A stretch of DNA of 64,000 nt from Agapanthus africanus (lineage: Eukaryota > Streptophyta > Magnoliopsida > Asparagales > Amaryllidaceae): contig CM057347.1 in assembly GCA_030015575.1 (NCBI GenBank), forward strand, positions 410,348,248 to 410,412,247, written 5' to 3'. Position 1 is the first letter of the stretch; each line of letters begins with the position of its first letter. The notes under the pieces are model-generated. The model saw only the letters and a program-made list of their open reading frames with translations. It was not told the origin of the DNA and searched no databases. Both the position numbers and the translations under genes were made by a program. This document shows positions 50,798 to 63,614 of this stretch, in pieces.

Positions 50798-52927
50798 TTA
50801 AACGAACGGGCGATAAACCTTTAAATCCGTAACAACCCCAGCGATCGATCCAGCCGCTGCAGCGATCGATATAACCAAGCAAGCAATGCTAAGAATTTGC
50901 AAACACACCCACTTTGTGCTCCATTTTGGAACTTTCTTCTGAACAATGTACATCTCCACAGGAAAGTACACGGTCAAAGGCCAGAATCCGAGTGCACCGA
51001 GCAATCCCACAACATCATTGAAAAATGGGAGCAGCATCGATATGACTGTCGTCAAAACAACGAACCCGGATCGCCAAATTAATCGAAACATGTTCAAATT
51101 GAAGGATTTCTTCGAAGTTATAGGCACGCGAATTTCGCTGGTTATGAATTTCGATTCGGGCCAGGTTTTGAAAGCCCATTTCTCGACGAAGGCGAATAAT
51201 GGTTGGCAATAGACTTGGTAAGCGCCGACAAGGTGGATGGCTATTGCGGCGTTGGCGATATCGAGGAGCCAGAATGGGTCGTAGAACCCGAAACCTGTCA
51301 AGAGATTGCCCGGGGCTAAGTCCCCGAAGGCCGCGTAGCCTAAGCAGCCGCAGAGCATGTAGAAGACTGTGGTGACTCCGACACTGATGAGAGTTGCTTT
51401 CTTCATTACTCTTGATTCCGATGGCGGTGGTGATTTTATCGTGTCCTGAAAAGAATTAATTCGACTATATCAATATCGACAATTATTGATTTCGTTTTCT
51501 TTTAGTTCTTGCACTGCACAAACACTCTGAAGTTACAGCGAGGGTCAAGAAAAGTATTTCAATATTATATTATACATGGGCATGTCGAAATTTTTTAAAT
51601 GAAGGGATATATACCTGGATTTCGATGAGGATGATGGAGTAAGAGTAGGCAAAGGCAATGTCTCCAAAGGCTTGGAGGCTTCTCCATATCTTTTGGGTTT
51701 CGGTGACGGCGCCAATGCTGACACCTGTGAGGCTTCCTTTGATTCCTCCATTAGCTGTTTCGGTATACATAAAAAGCTCGTTAGAAAGCCGTTTTATCCA
51801 AAAGCTTAAACTGTACCTTTTTTAATGAAATGATTGAAAAGACGGAAATATTGGGAGTAAATGAGTATAATTCAAATTGTCGATCACTAGGTAATTAATT
51901 AGATTATATGTTTCTGGTTCATCATCTTAAATTTCCTGTCATTACACGAGAACTAACGTCAAGAGTGCTTACCAACGACTTGAACGATGCCGAGAGCGAG
52001 CCCGATGGTCGAATAAGTGAAGGACATGACAGCAGCAACAATGGAGAGCCACCAAATCTGATCAAAATCCTTAATTTGTGAGAAGATGAGCTCAGTGACT
52101 CCAAATATGAGCATATATGGTGTGCTGCTAGCATGGCATGGGTTCTTGTGCCCTTTCTCATGAAAGCAGTTTGATCTTTTAATTGCCCTGTTCCAAATAA
52201 AATAACTCAATAAAATTCCTCCAATTTAATCAAAACACAAAATAAATAAATTAATAAAATATACTCACAACATGCTAATGGAAGCAGCAATGGTGTATCC
52301 AATAGCCACCCCAAAAAGATTCAAGTATTGAACAAACCCACAAAGCTTCACCTTCAATCCACCTATTTTTAAAATTTAAGACAATATTATTTAGCTACAA
52401 TATCTACAATGCTGCTGCCCTAAAACTCTGAAGTTATAAAAGCACTCTCCGGGGCTGTTCAGTAGAATTTGAACCTGGATTTATCTGATACGAAACTTAC
52501 CGAGATTTGCATGAACGGCATCCATATAAGTATAGTTTCTCTTCCCCGTGCTAGAATCGCCGGATCGATAACAATCGGCAAGAAGCGAAGAAGTATAATA
52601 AATCACAAACGCAAACAGAATCATAACAGCAGGGCCTGCAACCCAACCAAGCTGAGCAACAGCCCAAGCAAGCGACAACACTCCTGAGCCAATGACTGCA
52701 GTTATGATATGTGCACTTGCTGTCCAAACAGTCCCTGTTCCAATTGAAAATTTAGTTTCCATCAATAAAAATTGAGAAAAGGGCAGCAGTTAAGGGTATT
52801 TTGATGTAAATGGGCTGTCACGTATACCTGTTCTCTGGAGCTTGCCGTCGTCGTCGAAGCATTTGGAGGCATGTTGAGGTTGTTGGTGGTTGATGTTTAT
52901 TGAGACCTCCATTGCTTGTAGTCCCAT
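50798..52927 (-). CDS. amino acid permease, AAP family (AAP2/3/4-like)
   Basis: Six exons with clean GT-AG borders and consistent phases: 52927-52828, 52734-52501, 52362-52269, 52187-51973, 51754-51615 and 51445-50798, giving 476 residues. This is a typical AAP length. The protein is an AAAP-type H+/amino acid symporter of the plasma membrane with about ten membrane spans. Diagnostic stretches: [147 protein letters not shown], ending [17 protein letters not shown]. The C-terminus and the [10 protein letters not shown] loop place it with AAP2/3/4 rather than AAP6/8. The ATG at 52927 was chosen as the first in frame; a second Met follows at codon 6. There are no lesions. Role: phloem or organ loading of neutral and basic amino acids, by family knowledge. 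Confidence 0.97.
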
Positions 52928-53130
52928 TGAAAGCTTTTTAGAGCTTTCAAAGAGAAGAAGAGGAGATAGCTAGGGTGAGAAAATGTTGAGGAAATGAAAT
53001 GCTCTAGGCTCACAAATTAATTTCAAAAATGGAGTAGGAGTTTTTGAAAGGCTAATAAGTGACAACTAAAGAGAAGAGGATGGGAGAGATGATGAGAGAG
53101 GAATGGAGAGGAGAGAGTGAGGGTGGGGGC

Positions 53131-53139
53131 TTTATATAG
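53131..53139 (-). promoter_or_regulatory. TATA box of the permease gene
   Basis: Minus-strand CACTATATAAAGCCCCC lies about 205 bp upstream of the permease ATG. A start near 53100 would give a leader of about 170 nt rich in CT on this strand, a common plant 5' UTR composition. Confidence 0.7.
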
Positions 53140-55493
53140 TGCCAAAAAGAATGAAAAAGATGGTGGGTGGTGGGAGGGGGGAGAGGATTTTCTCATTGAA
53201 GTCCATGTGAGAGAAACAAAAAACCTTTAGTCGCTCTATACACTGAGGTCAACCCAACAAAAAAAAACACAAGCCAAACAGTGATCTCCATTAGTGATCC
53301 GAGAACACCACCTTCCTATCTAAGAAACGAGGTTAATTGCGCTTAGATATGAACTCGCTTAAGGCTCTTGGCTTCCTCTGTTTAAGTTGCAGCGAGACCC
53401 ATATAAGGCTGTGAGTATGTTCGTAGGTAACGGGATGTGAACATTCACAGCTTCATTTTATCCTTAAGATATCAGGTTGCTACAAATAGTAATTCTTTCA
53501 TTTATAAAAAAGATTAGTTTGCATTGAAAGATCTTTAGCTGGTGAATTAGTACAAGAGGTTAATCCAACGACAGGTTAAATATTGAATGAACATGTTAAA
53601 CGAACTAGGTTTATAGCGAGTTAAGATATTTCCATGAGTCGTATACAAACTTTAGACCAGGGTTAGGTTTAATGATCGATTAGGCAAAAAGTGGTTCACT
53701 ATGAAATGTGAGATGCAATTTAGGTACAAGAATGGATTTTGTTATTAAAAAATAGGCTTATGTGCTCCATGCACTTGGTACTAAATATTTGATTTTTAAT
53801 TTTGGATATAGTTGAGAATCTGTGTTGCTCAAACTCTTAACCAATCTAAAGATCATAGAACTTGTCATGCATCTGTTATATCCAAATGCATGGATCTTTG
53901 CTTGAAAAATCTTGACCTACCGTTTTGCTTATTACCACCGTAACCGGCGGTTATAAAAATGTAAACAATGGGACAGAACGTCACAGCTAACTTAGCTATG
54001 ATTAATACACGACACAATCTCAGAAGTGGGCCCGATATAACTTAGACCCAAGTACCCATCCCTGCCGATTTACACATTTGCCGAGCTGTGAGCTTCACTT
54101 CCCCACTAAGTTCAATAATGTGTTCTATCGAAAAACTCAAGAAATAAACCTCGATGAAAAGAAGAAAGTGCTTAAGTGCAAATTACTTTTGTGTTAGGGC
54201 AACTTTGTCTACACTTAAAATACCTAATAAAGTGGGCCTATTTTAATCGCACCCCAAAAACTTAGTTATTTCTCCAATTCATCCTTTAAACCTTGATATT
54301 CTCATTTTCACCCCCAACTAAATTTATAATTCTACATTTCACCCCCAAACCTTATAAGCTTGTTTAAGAATCTTTTCATGGTACGGTTGAAGGGTATTTT
54401 TGTCTTTTATAGAAGAGATTATTAGACAGCTTAAGCCTTTTTTAGAATACCCATCCAGTAAAATATGTAAATGCAAAGTTTTGGGGATGAAATATGTAAA
54501 TATCAAATTTTAAGTAAGATATAAAATAGAAAACTTTATATATGTATTTTCAAGGGGAAAAAGAACTGTTTTAATTATAGGAAAGGTTCTGTTTGGTTAT
54601 AAAACCAAAATATGTGCCTATCAAAAGAATGGGCAGCATCAAACTCTTTTGTGAGATTCAATCATCAAAATGTTGATTATTACCATTCCCATCTAAACAA
54701 GTAGAAAAGGATGCCAAAAGGAGTTGATATTCTCCCACTCTTGTTGGATCCCAAAGGCCCTGGAAAAAGCTAAGGTCTTTGAAAATGGAGAATAATTTCT
54801 CTCTCTTAAATTACTCTAATTTTTTGTGCCCCTCTGCTTTGCTTCATGCTAGTTTTGGCAAACATGTTGTATGTTTTTATATTCAAGTTCATTAAAGGCA
54901 ATGATGATTGATGATTGATGATTGATGATTTACATGTGGCACCCTGAACAACACTCAAAGTTGAGTGGTCTTTGCACCGTACATTATTTTGATGCATGGA
55001 TGTTTCTTTTCTTTGCTTTGCTTTTTATTATTAATATGTTGTTACCTGATGCAAGCAAAGTTTAAACTCCAAATTAAACCTTCCGCTCATCTTCAAGAAG
55101 AATTTACTGCATCGCTATAAGGGCACCACATATATTGGTTCTTTATCTTAATCTACAACTTCATTAAGTGAGAGGTTTAATTAGTTGTCTTGGTTAGTGT
55201 AAGACGGTAAGGATGGATGCTAATGAAGAGGAATTCGTTTATGTGTGGACCCAAATAGATGCATTTTATAATTATTTTGCACTGTTACTACTATTATTAT
55301 TATTAGTTTTTTAGGAATAGTTGCTGCTTGCTGGTAGAATTCTTTATTTTTTGTAATAATCTCTCTCCCGCCCTCTCCCTCTCTCTCTCTAATGGTGATT
55401 TTGACATCTGGCTGCTAGGATTTAAGTTAGGTTATGGCACACGAAGCTATGTAGGTACCTAAAAAACATTATATAGAAAGAGAGAGAGAAAGA
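53140..55493. other. permease upstream region and intergenic DNA
   Basis: About 2.35 kb, AT-rich. The first several hundred bases are the likely promoter of the permease gene. A short tandem of ATTGATG units lies at about 54898-54930, and (CT)n runs near 55365-55390. No gene recognised. Confidence 0.6.
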
Positions 55494-55844
55494 GAGATTA
55501 ATAAAGAAAAGAGGCCTTATGAGTCTTAGCGTCAAAATACTACACCATCCATCATTTTATTAGACAATTGACATCCATCATCTTCATCTTCATCATCTAA
55601 GATGTGGATACACTGGATTTCATGTGATTTTCACCGTTGAATTAGCAATGTAAAATGTTCTATTGTTGGCAAACTGTTAATTTTGCACCCATTAAATCAA
55701 CGGTGAAAAAATGGTGGAATCACATGAAATTTGGTGTATCCACATCATTGATGATAAAGATAGAGATGATGGGTGCTGATCGTCGAAAAATGTGTATTTT
55801 TCCGACGCCATGAGAAGAAATTCCCTCCTACGACACATGTCCTC

Positions 55845-55850
<6 letters not shown>
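55494..55850. mobile_element. palindromic MITE family A, copy 6
   Basis: GATTAATAAAGAAAAGAGGCC at the left, TGTCCTCCACTAT at the right, and the central CACCGTTGAATTAGC and TAAATCAACGGTGAAAAA blocks. Shorter by about 30 bp and more diverged than the others. GA-rich on the left, (TA)n on the right. Confidence 0.82.
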
Positions 55851-55880
<30 letters not shown>

Positions 55881-55883
<3 letters not shown>

Positions 55884-55938
55884 TGCTCCATTGCGTCCGT
55901 ATTCTTTTAAAAAATACTGACCGACTTGCAATGGAGCA

Positions 55939-55941
<3 letters not shown>
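55881..55941. mobile_element. 61-bp mini fold-back element, family B
   Basis: Perfect 14-bp terminal inverted repeats GAGTGCTCCATTGC and GCAATGGAGCACTC around a short self-complementary core (GTATTCTTTTAAAAAATAC). Sits between two (TA)n runs. Shares its tip with the long family B copy at 18411-18768. Confidence 0.75.

Positions 55942-55994
<53 letters not shown>
55942..55994. repeat. (TA)n microsatellite at the CACTA insertion site
   Basis: A pure TA run that ends exactly at the CACTA terminus. The 3-bp target duplication expected for CACTA cannot be singled out within it. Confidence 0.95.
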
Positions 55995-55997
<3 letters not shown>

Positions 55998-56013
55998 TAC
56001 TACAAATAAGGGT

Positions 56014-56575
56014 TGCCCCTACGGATTTATCGGTAGGGGCAACTCACTGCCCCTACGGATATGTACGTAGGGGCGAAAAAAGACTCCGTAGGTGCAAAGG
56101 CCGCAGGTGCAAGTTGAGGCCCTGAACTTGCCCCTACGGACAAATTCAAGCCCCTACGGATATATCGGTAGGTGTTATAGCCCCTACGGAGTACCCCGTA
56201 GGGGTAATAAAATCATATATGTAATTTTTTTTTTGAATATATTGTATATACCTACAGATATATCCGTAGGTCCTTTTTCTACCCCTACGGATACATCCGT
56301 AGGGGATATAAAGTAGCCCCTACGGATACGTCCGTAGGGGCCACTCCCAACACCCTGCACTGAGATCGGGGGGAAAAATATCAGGAAACCTGATATTTTG
56401 CCCCTACGGATAACTCCGTAGGGGAGAGACAGTGGCCTCTACGGACATATCCGTAGGGGCACCCCCAACACCCTGCACTGATATCAGGTGGGAAAATATC
56501 AGGTTTCCTGATAGTTTGCCCCTACGGATAACGCCGTAGGGGCAACGTATGTACCTACGGCTTAATCCGTAGGTA
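56014..56575. repeat. CACTA subterminal palindromes, about 12 copies
   Basis: Copies of a 25-28 bp palindrome GCCCCTACGGAT...ATCCGTAGGGGC with variable 3-6 bp centres, in loose spacing. Two copies are embedded in a longer repeat of about 120 bp (CCAACACCCTGCACTGA.ATC, about 56346 and 56466). In En/Spm such subterminal motifs are the binding sites for the TNPA protein. Confidence 0.93.
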
Positions 56576-56576
56576 C

Positions 56577-56823
56577 ATATTGTCTGTATTTTTTTTTAAA
56601 AAATGGGCTGCTAGATTTTTTCCCGCCTGTGCACAATACTATATACATCAATCAAATCATATATTGCAGTATTCATAATCACATCTCACGCATATATATA
56701 ATATACAAAAGAAACCCAAAAACTGAATATGATATAAATACAAACCAATATCAATATCGTTTCAAAATGTAGTACAATGTGATATAAATACATGTTTCAA
56801 AAAATAAGAACCAAAAAGCTACC
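56577..56823. other. CACTA 3' region between palindromes and TNPA stop
   Basis: About 250 bp of AT-rich sequence that would be the 3' UTR of the TNPA-like gene. Confidence 0.6.
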
Positions 56824-59800
56824 CTAGTTCGGTCCAGCTCCATCTCCGAATAACGTTAGAATAACGCGCGCCTGCTCCTCGGTCAATACACTCTGCAATG
56901 CTACATATAAGGGAGTCTGAGCGGCATGTGGAGCTGGCGATGTGGTCTGCGCAGCCGCCGTCGAGGTAGTCGCTTGCGGAGCCGCGGCTGCGGGAGTCTG
57001 AGTGGGCGGTGGAGCTACAGGAGCTGTCTGCGGAACCGCAGCCGATGTAGTAGCTTGCGGAGCCGCAGCCGAAGGAGATGCATGTGGAGGCTCGGCCGAT
57101 CTACCCTGTCGCGTCTGGACATAACGTGTGTAAGAAGCATGTAAGAACTATGTATTATTCGAATTCGTTTCATTATTAAGTTATTTCGAAACCCTGTTTG
57201 GATATCTAGTTTGGAAAAGCGTTGTTTATTTTAATTACATATGTATGTATGATTAATCAAACTTAAGTCTAAAACCAAATAAGCTCAAGCTACGTACTAA
57301 TTATGGATATGTTGATATGTATATAATATGAAATGATATTTTACTATAAAGTAGTATACATACCAGCATCTCCTTCAACTCCTGAACGGTGGCCCTCAAG
57401 CTATCCAGTTCCTGATGGACATGCCGGTCACTGGAGACGGAGGAAGTAACCGCCGGGGTGGAGTCCAACCTTATATGGGCCCTGCTAGGGCCCAATCCCC
57501 GGCGTCCAGAACTGGGGTCAGCAGCCTCGGATCGTTCTGTCCGGTAAAATCGATCCCCGAGGCCTGGGCCTGCTCAACCACCCGCTCCTACACCCACATT
57601 AAGCAGTAAAGTATAAGTATAAAATTTAAACTTGAACCTTCCAAAACTAAAATTTTAAATTTGGGTAGAAAAAATATTAACACTTACGCAGTACTCCTGG
57701 ATAGCGACGTCGGGACATCGAAGCTCGCCCGTGGCGGGATCTGTCGAGGTGCCGTGGACGGCAAGATATGCGGACAGCACGCTCGGTGTACCACCTGACG
57801 CCACGGTCCGAGATGTCTGCAATATTAGAAAGTAACTCTTAATATTAGAACTATTAGAGAATAACTCTTAATATTGCAGAATATTAGAGAATAACTCTTA
57901 ATTTACCGATAACTCCATGGCTCGAGTAATGTTCCTCGAGCCACCTGTGTAAGTGGGGCGACCCCTCTTCGTCGACTTCCTGTTCTCCGTATTCTGAGCG
58001 GCCTGTTTCTGCACAACGCATTAACATTTAGTTTTCTAATTAAGAAACACAAAGAAATAAATTATATCATAAATAATGAATTAAATTTAAAATACATACT
58101 TGTTTGCGTTCGGAGTCGAAATAAGCGCACAATAGAGGCCATGTCTCTACGTCGACTCTCGCAAACGCCGGAGTAGATAGGAGGGCCGCTTTCTCTGCCT
58201 CGGGGGTCGCTATCCACAGGGAGTAGCAGTCGGCCTTCAGCTCATTCCTGTTGTATCGGACCTTGGCCTGCATGTTCTTCATCAGGCCATTGTACAGAGC
58301 ATGAAGGTCGAGCACCCTCCCCGAGTGATCAGGGTCGGCTACAGGCTGAAAATCGTAATCCAACTGAAAATACAAAAAAAAACATTGTTATTAGATTGCA
58401 AGTGTTAATAATAAATATATTGGATAAATCAAATGAAAATATATATTAATACATACCCGAGCCTGATCAAAGAAGAGGGCGAATGAGCGCTGGTGCTGCT
58501 CGCCCCACTCAACGTGAAGTGGATAGTTCTTCACGATCCGGCTCTCGTCCCCCAAATACCGGCCGAACCTCTCGGCATGAGGACCGGTATAGCGATAGTC
58601 AAGGGTAAAAAATAGGAGGAATGCTGCCTCCCCCCTAGCTCTATCAGGCCTCAGCCTATGGGACTGATTCGGGCCTCGAGTCCCCCTCTGGGGATGGAGA
58701 GGCCCTGCGTCTGCACGAAATATCAAGACAATCAATAATAAGACAAAGTTGTATTAAGAAATCAATGTTAAACAAAAATTCAAGTGTGATATATACCTCC
58801 GGTGATTAGCGCACGAGCCTGGGCCCGAGCAGCAGCACGAGCGGGACGATAGTTCCTCCGGTGAGGAACAACCGGGGTCCCGGACCCGGACGCATCCCCT
58901 CCAACTATAAAATAAACATCGACGCTAAATCTCCATGAAGTTCATATTTATTCTATATAGCATATGTAAAATAAATAAATATTTTAAATTTATTCATACT
59001 AACCTGCAGACGATGCGGAGGGTATGGAAGCGGCAGGAGTGGCCCCTGTGGAAGGTGTGGACGCACCACCTATAATTAGACAATTAAAAATAGATTTTAT
59101 AAGTAATTGCAAAAAGAATGTGTAGATCAATAATATAACGTTCTAAATCAATATGCATGAACTATAGGACATATAAACATACCCGCAGGTGCGGTAGTGT
59201 CACCACCTACAGCTAGACAATAATAAAAATTGCTAAGTAAGAGCAAAAGGAATGTGTATATTTATGATATAGCATTCTAAATCAATATACATACACTATA
59301 TAATATATAAACATACCTGGAGGAGCGGGGGTGGCCTCTGTCCCAGATGTGGACGCAGGACCAACAACTAGACAATTAAAAATAGATTTTATAAGTAATT
59401 GCAAAAAGAATGTGTAGATCAATAATATAACGTTCTAAATCAATATGCATGCACTATAGGACATATAAACATACCCGCAGGTGCGGTGGTGTCACCACCT
59501 ACAGCTAAACAATAATAAAAATTGCTAAGTAAGAGCAAAAGGAATGTGTATATTTATGATATAGCATTCTAAATCAATATACATACACTATATGATATAT
59601 AAACATACCTGGAGGAGCGGGGGTGGCCTCTGTCCCAGATGTGGACGCAGGACCAACAACTAGACAATCAAACATTGACAATATAAGTAATTTTGACATA
59701 AACATGCATGAATATCTGTAATATTACATTGAAAATGGATATGCGTGCAGTATACCTGGAGGTGTGGCAAAATCCACACGGAAGGAGGCATCCGAAGGGG

Positions 59801-59930
59801 TCTCCGATCTGGGTGCAAGACCGGCCCTCTGAAGCTCCCTACGGAGCTCTCCGGGCGACAGAACCGCTCTGCCTCTGCCTCTGCCTCTGCCGCGGCTGGA
59901 GCTCCTGCCGCCCCTCGCTGCTCCCGACAT
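56824..59930 (-). pseudogene. CACTA TNPA-like protein gene, 13 exons, one frameshift
   Basis: Exons with GT-AG borders: 59930-59756, 59659-59609, 59504-59475, 59367-59317, 59212-59183, 59069-59004, 58904-58797, 58710-58457, 58363-58100, 58008-57907, 57816-57688, 57587-57364 and 57114-56824. Phases agree except in exon 12, which is 224 bp where 225 is needed, so one base is lost. The product has an N-terminal Gly/Arg-rich segment (RGGRSSSRGRGRGRGR), a repeated Pro/Thr/Ala linker from duplicated exons, a plant Ptta/En/Spm transposase-like core (FTLDYRYTGPHAERFGRYLG, MKNMQAKVRYNRNELKADCY, WPLLCAYFDSERKQ, NRKSTKRGRPTYTGGSRNIT), a helix QELDSLRATVQELKEML likely to be a coiled coil, and a Pro/Ala-rich tail. 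Role by family: binds subterminal repeats and assists excision. Confidence 0.85.
59077..59660. repeat. 292-bp exon-intron duplication within the TNPA-like gene
   Basis: TAGACAATTAAAAATAG recurs at 59077 and 59369, with the next unit boundary at 59661. Each 292-bp unit carries one 51-bp exon (VGPASTSGTEATPAPP) and one 30-bp exon (VGGDTTAPA) with their introns. The copies are nearly identical and keep splice sites and phase. Confidence 0.95.
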
Positions 59931-59989
59931 CGTCATCAAATCTAGATAAACGGTTCGTGGACGCATTAGACAATCATTAAAAGTATTGA

Positions 59990-62900
59990 CTATATATGAT
60001 CTAGAGCGTAAAATGTGAAGTAATAATATAACATTACTGATAACCTTTTTCGTTTCGTGGGCGCATTATACATATCTACTTGGATTTCATCGTTGATGTC
60101 ATTTCTAACCCACGTAACTTCATGATCGGTCGAAGACAACCCGTCCTTCGAAACAGACGGTCGGAGCACTTTAAGCCTTCTCTCTTCTTCGTCATCATCG
60201 CTGTCCTCGTATTCTGGGACATCGTAGACATCTCTAGGTTTCCATCGGCATACAACACTCCACCCCGGATGCTTCAAACACTGTGAGTAGTATACTTGGA
60301 ACGCTTGGTTCGGAAAGATAAACGGATCGTCCTGACCGTAAAATCGAAGTGTGTTCACACTGGTCAATCCATATTCATCTTTTCAAGTCCCAAGACTGCT
60401 TCTCCACCTGTCTGTATCGGTTCGCGGATCGTACCAAGTACAGTGGAATATATAAAAGGGTTCTGATCGTCCGGGATAGTAGATGCCGAGTATACAATTT
60501 AAGTACCCATAGTAAATCACACCGTCCGATCCTACCGTCGCAATCCCACTATTCTGAGTGATTCTAGATGTTTCTATGTCCTTAACTTCGAATTTGTATC
60601 CAAGGACACCAAATCCTTTGTAATGTGCAACCTCCATACTAGGAAATTGAGCTAAACATCTTGAATCACTCTCAAATGATGCAGACAAGTTCGGATCGTG
60701 GATCTAACAAAACAAATTTTACGATAAATACATAACGATACAAGTTTAGATTAAAACTGATAGCAATAAAATGTAATTCGAATAACTTACATGCTCTGTG
60801 ACCCAATCACAAAAATTATCCTGATGGTATTTTTCCAAACGCTCTTCGTTCCAATCAGGATGCCCCTCACGTACCTCGTTAAAATGAGTTCTGTTTTCGA
60901 CAAATAATTGTGACATTAATATTATGTCATTTCATACACACACAAACACAGATATAACAATTAATCCAAAAGAACTTACTTTCTAATTTGTTCAAGACAT
61001 ACGCAATTAAGCAAGATAAACCGGTATATCTTGTTGATAAACATAGTGTCTACCCTCTTATACTCGGCTTTACCATATGGCCCGTCTTGAATTCTTCGTG
61101 GTCGGTTAAGCCTTGTCTCAATGTTCTCGTCCAGATAGCGGGAACAAAATGTGGTTGCTTCATCAAGAAGATAACCTTGCATGATAGAACCCTCTGGTCG
61201 ATTTTTATTGCGTATATACTTCTTAAGAGTGTAAAGGTACCTAATGAGAATATGTTGAATAAATAAACACGGGCATACATGACAAAAATAAATTTATAAA
61301 TTGCGCGAAACGAAAAATTACACGTACCTCTCGACGGGATACATCCATCGATATTGTACCGGTCCGGCTAACTTCGCCTCAGTTGCAAGATGAACCGTCA
61401 AGTGTATTATGATATCGAAGAATGACGGTGGGAAAATACGCTCAAACTTGCAAAGTATCAACGCAATAGAATTTTCTAGTTTATCCAGCGTCGCAACCTC
61501 CAGCGTTTTAGCACACAACTCCCTGAAAAAACAACATAGGTCGTTGATTACTAGACCAACCGAGTCGGGGAGAGAAGTCCTGAGGGCTAATGGAAGAAGG
61601 TGCTCCACGATAACATGGTGGTCATGACTTTTCAGCCCATCGATCTTGCCCTTCACAATTTTTATTTTCTTGCTGAATGATCCTGAGAAACCTGTGGGGA
61701 CTTTCAAATCATGCAACACCTGCAGGAATCTTTTCTTCTCCGGTTGTGACATATGATAAGCGGCATTGTGAAGTACAAACTTGCCCGGTTTACCCGCTAC
61801 CGGTTTAGGGTGCAGTTCACTTCTTATTCCCCACTCTTGTAGATCCATCCGGGCATTCATGTTGTCTTTCGATTTCCCGTCTTTACACAGAAGCAAGTTA
61901 AGTATGTGCTCTGATACTCCCTTCTCTATATGCATGACGTCCAGACAATGACGCACTGAATTTGTAGACCAGTACGGAAGCTCGAAGAAAATGCTTAACT
62001 TGTTCCAATATTGTGGTTTGACCTGTCTCGTTGGATCCATCCCGAAGGTCACGTTATTGTAACCATCCCATTTAGCAGTCACGTCCTCTCCGGACAATGG
62101 AGATGGAGGCCCAAGAAGCTCCTGATGACCATCAAAGTGAACCGTGTCTAACCTATAGGGGTGGTCTGGAGGCAGAAAACGTCGATGGCCGCAATAACAA
62201 ACCTTCCTGCTAAAATTCAAAAATTTTGATGTTGTGTGTTCATGGCAATGAGGACATGCTTTGTGACCATGTACGGACCAACCTGAAAGCATTCCATACG
62301 CAGGAAAGTCATTAATTGTCCACATTAAAGCCGCACGCAGTATGAAGGTTGTATTTGTGTTTGAATCATATGTCTCTACACCATCAATGAACAAAGTTTT
62401 CAGCTCCTCAATCAGAGGTCGGAGATAGACGTCGATATTGTTCCCCGGTGAGTTTGGTCCGTCGATAAGAAGAGGCATCATAAAGTATGATTGGTCCATA
62501 GCCAACCAAGGCGACAGATTATAAATTATCATTACAACGGGCCATGTACTGTGACTTCCAGCCATATAGTTGAATGGGCAGAAGCCATCGGCAGCCAGTC
62601 CGAGCCGGACATTGCGAGGATCGCTACTGAATATTGCGTGCCTCCTATCGAAATCCTTCCATGCCGGTGAATCTCTTGGATGGCTCATTTTTCCATTTTC
62701 GCTTGGAGGAGCACGGTGATGCCAAATCATTGCCTCGGCTGTTTTCTTGCACCTGAATAGCCTCTGTAGCCTCTGTGTTATGGGAAAATATCGTGCTATC
62801 TTCACAGGTATATCAGGCTTCTTATCAGAATCTTTCGGCTTATACCTGGCCTCTCCGCATGTTGGACACTCTTTCAAATCTGAATTCTCTTTCCGGTACA

Positions 62901-63614
62901 ACACGCAATTTTTAGGACATGCTTGAATCTTCTCGCACTTTAGACCCAAATCAGACATCATTTTCTGGGCTTCGTACCAGCTTTCGGGCACATTATTTCC
63001 CGGAGGCATAGAATCTTTCAAGAACGAAAGAAGCATTGTGAATGACTTGTTGCTCCATCCATTTAGGCACTTAATTTGGAAAAGTTGGACGAACCATGAG
63101 AGGGTGGAATACTTCGCATTCTCATAAATTGGTTTCCTAGCATCATTCATGAAATTTTCATATTTATCCGCACGCGGTCCTTGACCGGAAGGAATGTCAT
63201 CTTCGGTACGAATAGATTCACCTAGGGCAGCCTCTACCATATCCTCCTTTTCTTCTGATGGAAATAAATTTCCGTATCCTGCCGTATTACCGAATTCTTC
63301 TTCTTCTCCTGACGCATTATCGTGTTCTCCTTCTTCTACCGCAGTACTGCATCTTCTCCTTCCCCGTGATATTTCCAAGTTGAATAAAGTCTAGTAAACC
63401 CATGTTTTACAATATGAAGCTCTGCCAATTCTACCTTCTGCCAGTACTTATTGCCACATCTATCGCACGGACAGAGAATCTTCTCTATTATGATCTTATT
63501 ATGTGCTCGTGCAAATTCAAGGAAAGCAGCAACTCCTGCGACAAACTTAGGTTGCATACGTTGTTTCCAATCCACATACATCCAGTCCTTAACTCTGACG
63601 TACTCATGGGCCAT
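59990..63614 (-). pseudogene. CACTA TNP2 transposase gene, frameshift and premature stop
   Basis: Exons 63614-61328, 61240-60980, 60890-60791 and 60703 to about 59990. The N-terminal transposase-associated domain (EYVRVKDWMYVDWKQRM, CPCDRCGNKYWQ) is followed by an acidic linker and the TNP2 transposase domain: WYEAQKMMSDLGLKCEKI, CPKNCVLYRKENSDLKECPT, PRDSPAWKDF, GLAADGFCPFNYM, WPVVMIIYNLSPW, LLIDGPNSPGNNIDVYLRPL, TINDFPAYGMLSGWSVHGHK, HCLDVMHIEKGVSEHILNLL. Downstream exons hold the usual DUF4218/4216-type C-terminal regions (GPVQYRWMYPVERYLYTLKK, CTWYDP, EYGLTSVNT, DPFIFPNQAFQVYY). Lesions: a one-base shift in the GA-rich linker near 63340-63378 and an in-frame TGA at 60385-60383 just before KDEYGLTSVN. 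TNP2 cuts the element ends. The rest of the frame is clean. Confidence 0.93.

Noticed and set aside
52757..52765. Alternative permease start [11 protein letters not shown] in the first intron
   Set aside because: The frame is intronic. The upstream exon at 52927-52828 joins in phase to give the conserved [13 protein letters not shown]-terminus.
56014..56575. Palindrome cluster as terminators or recombination sites
   Set aside because: Position next to the CACTA terminus identifies them as subterminal repeats.
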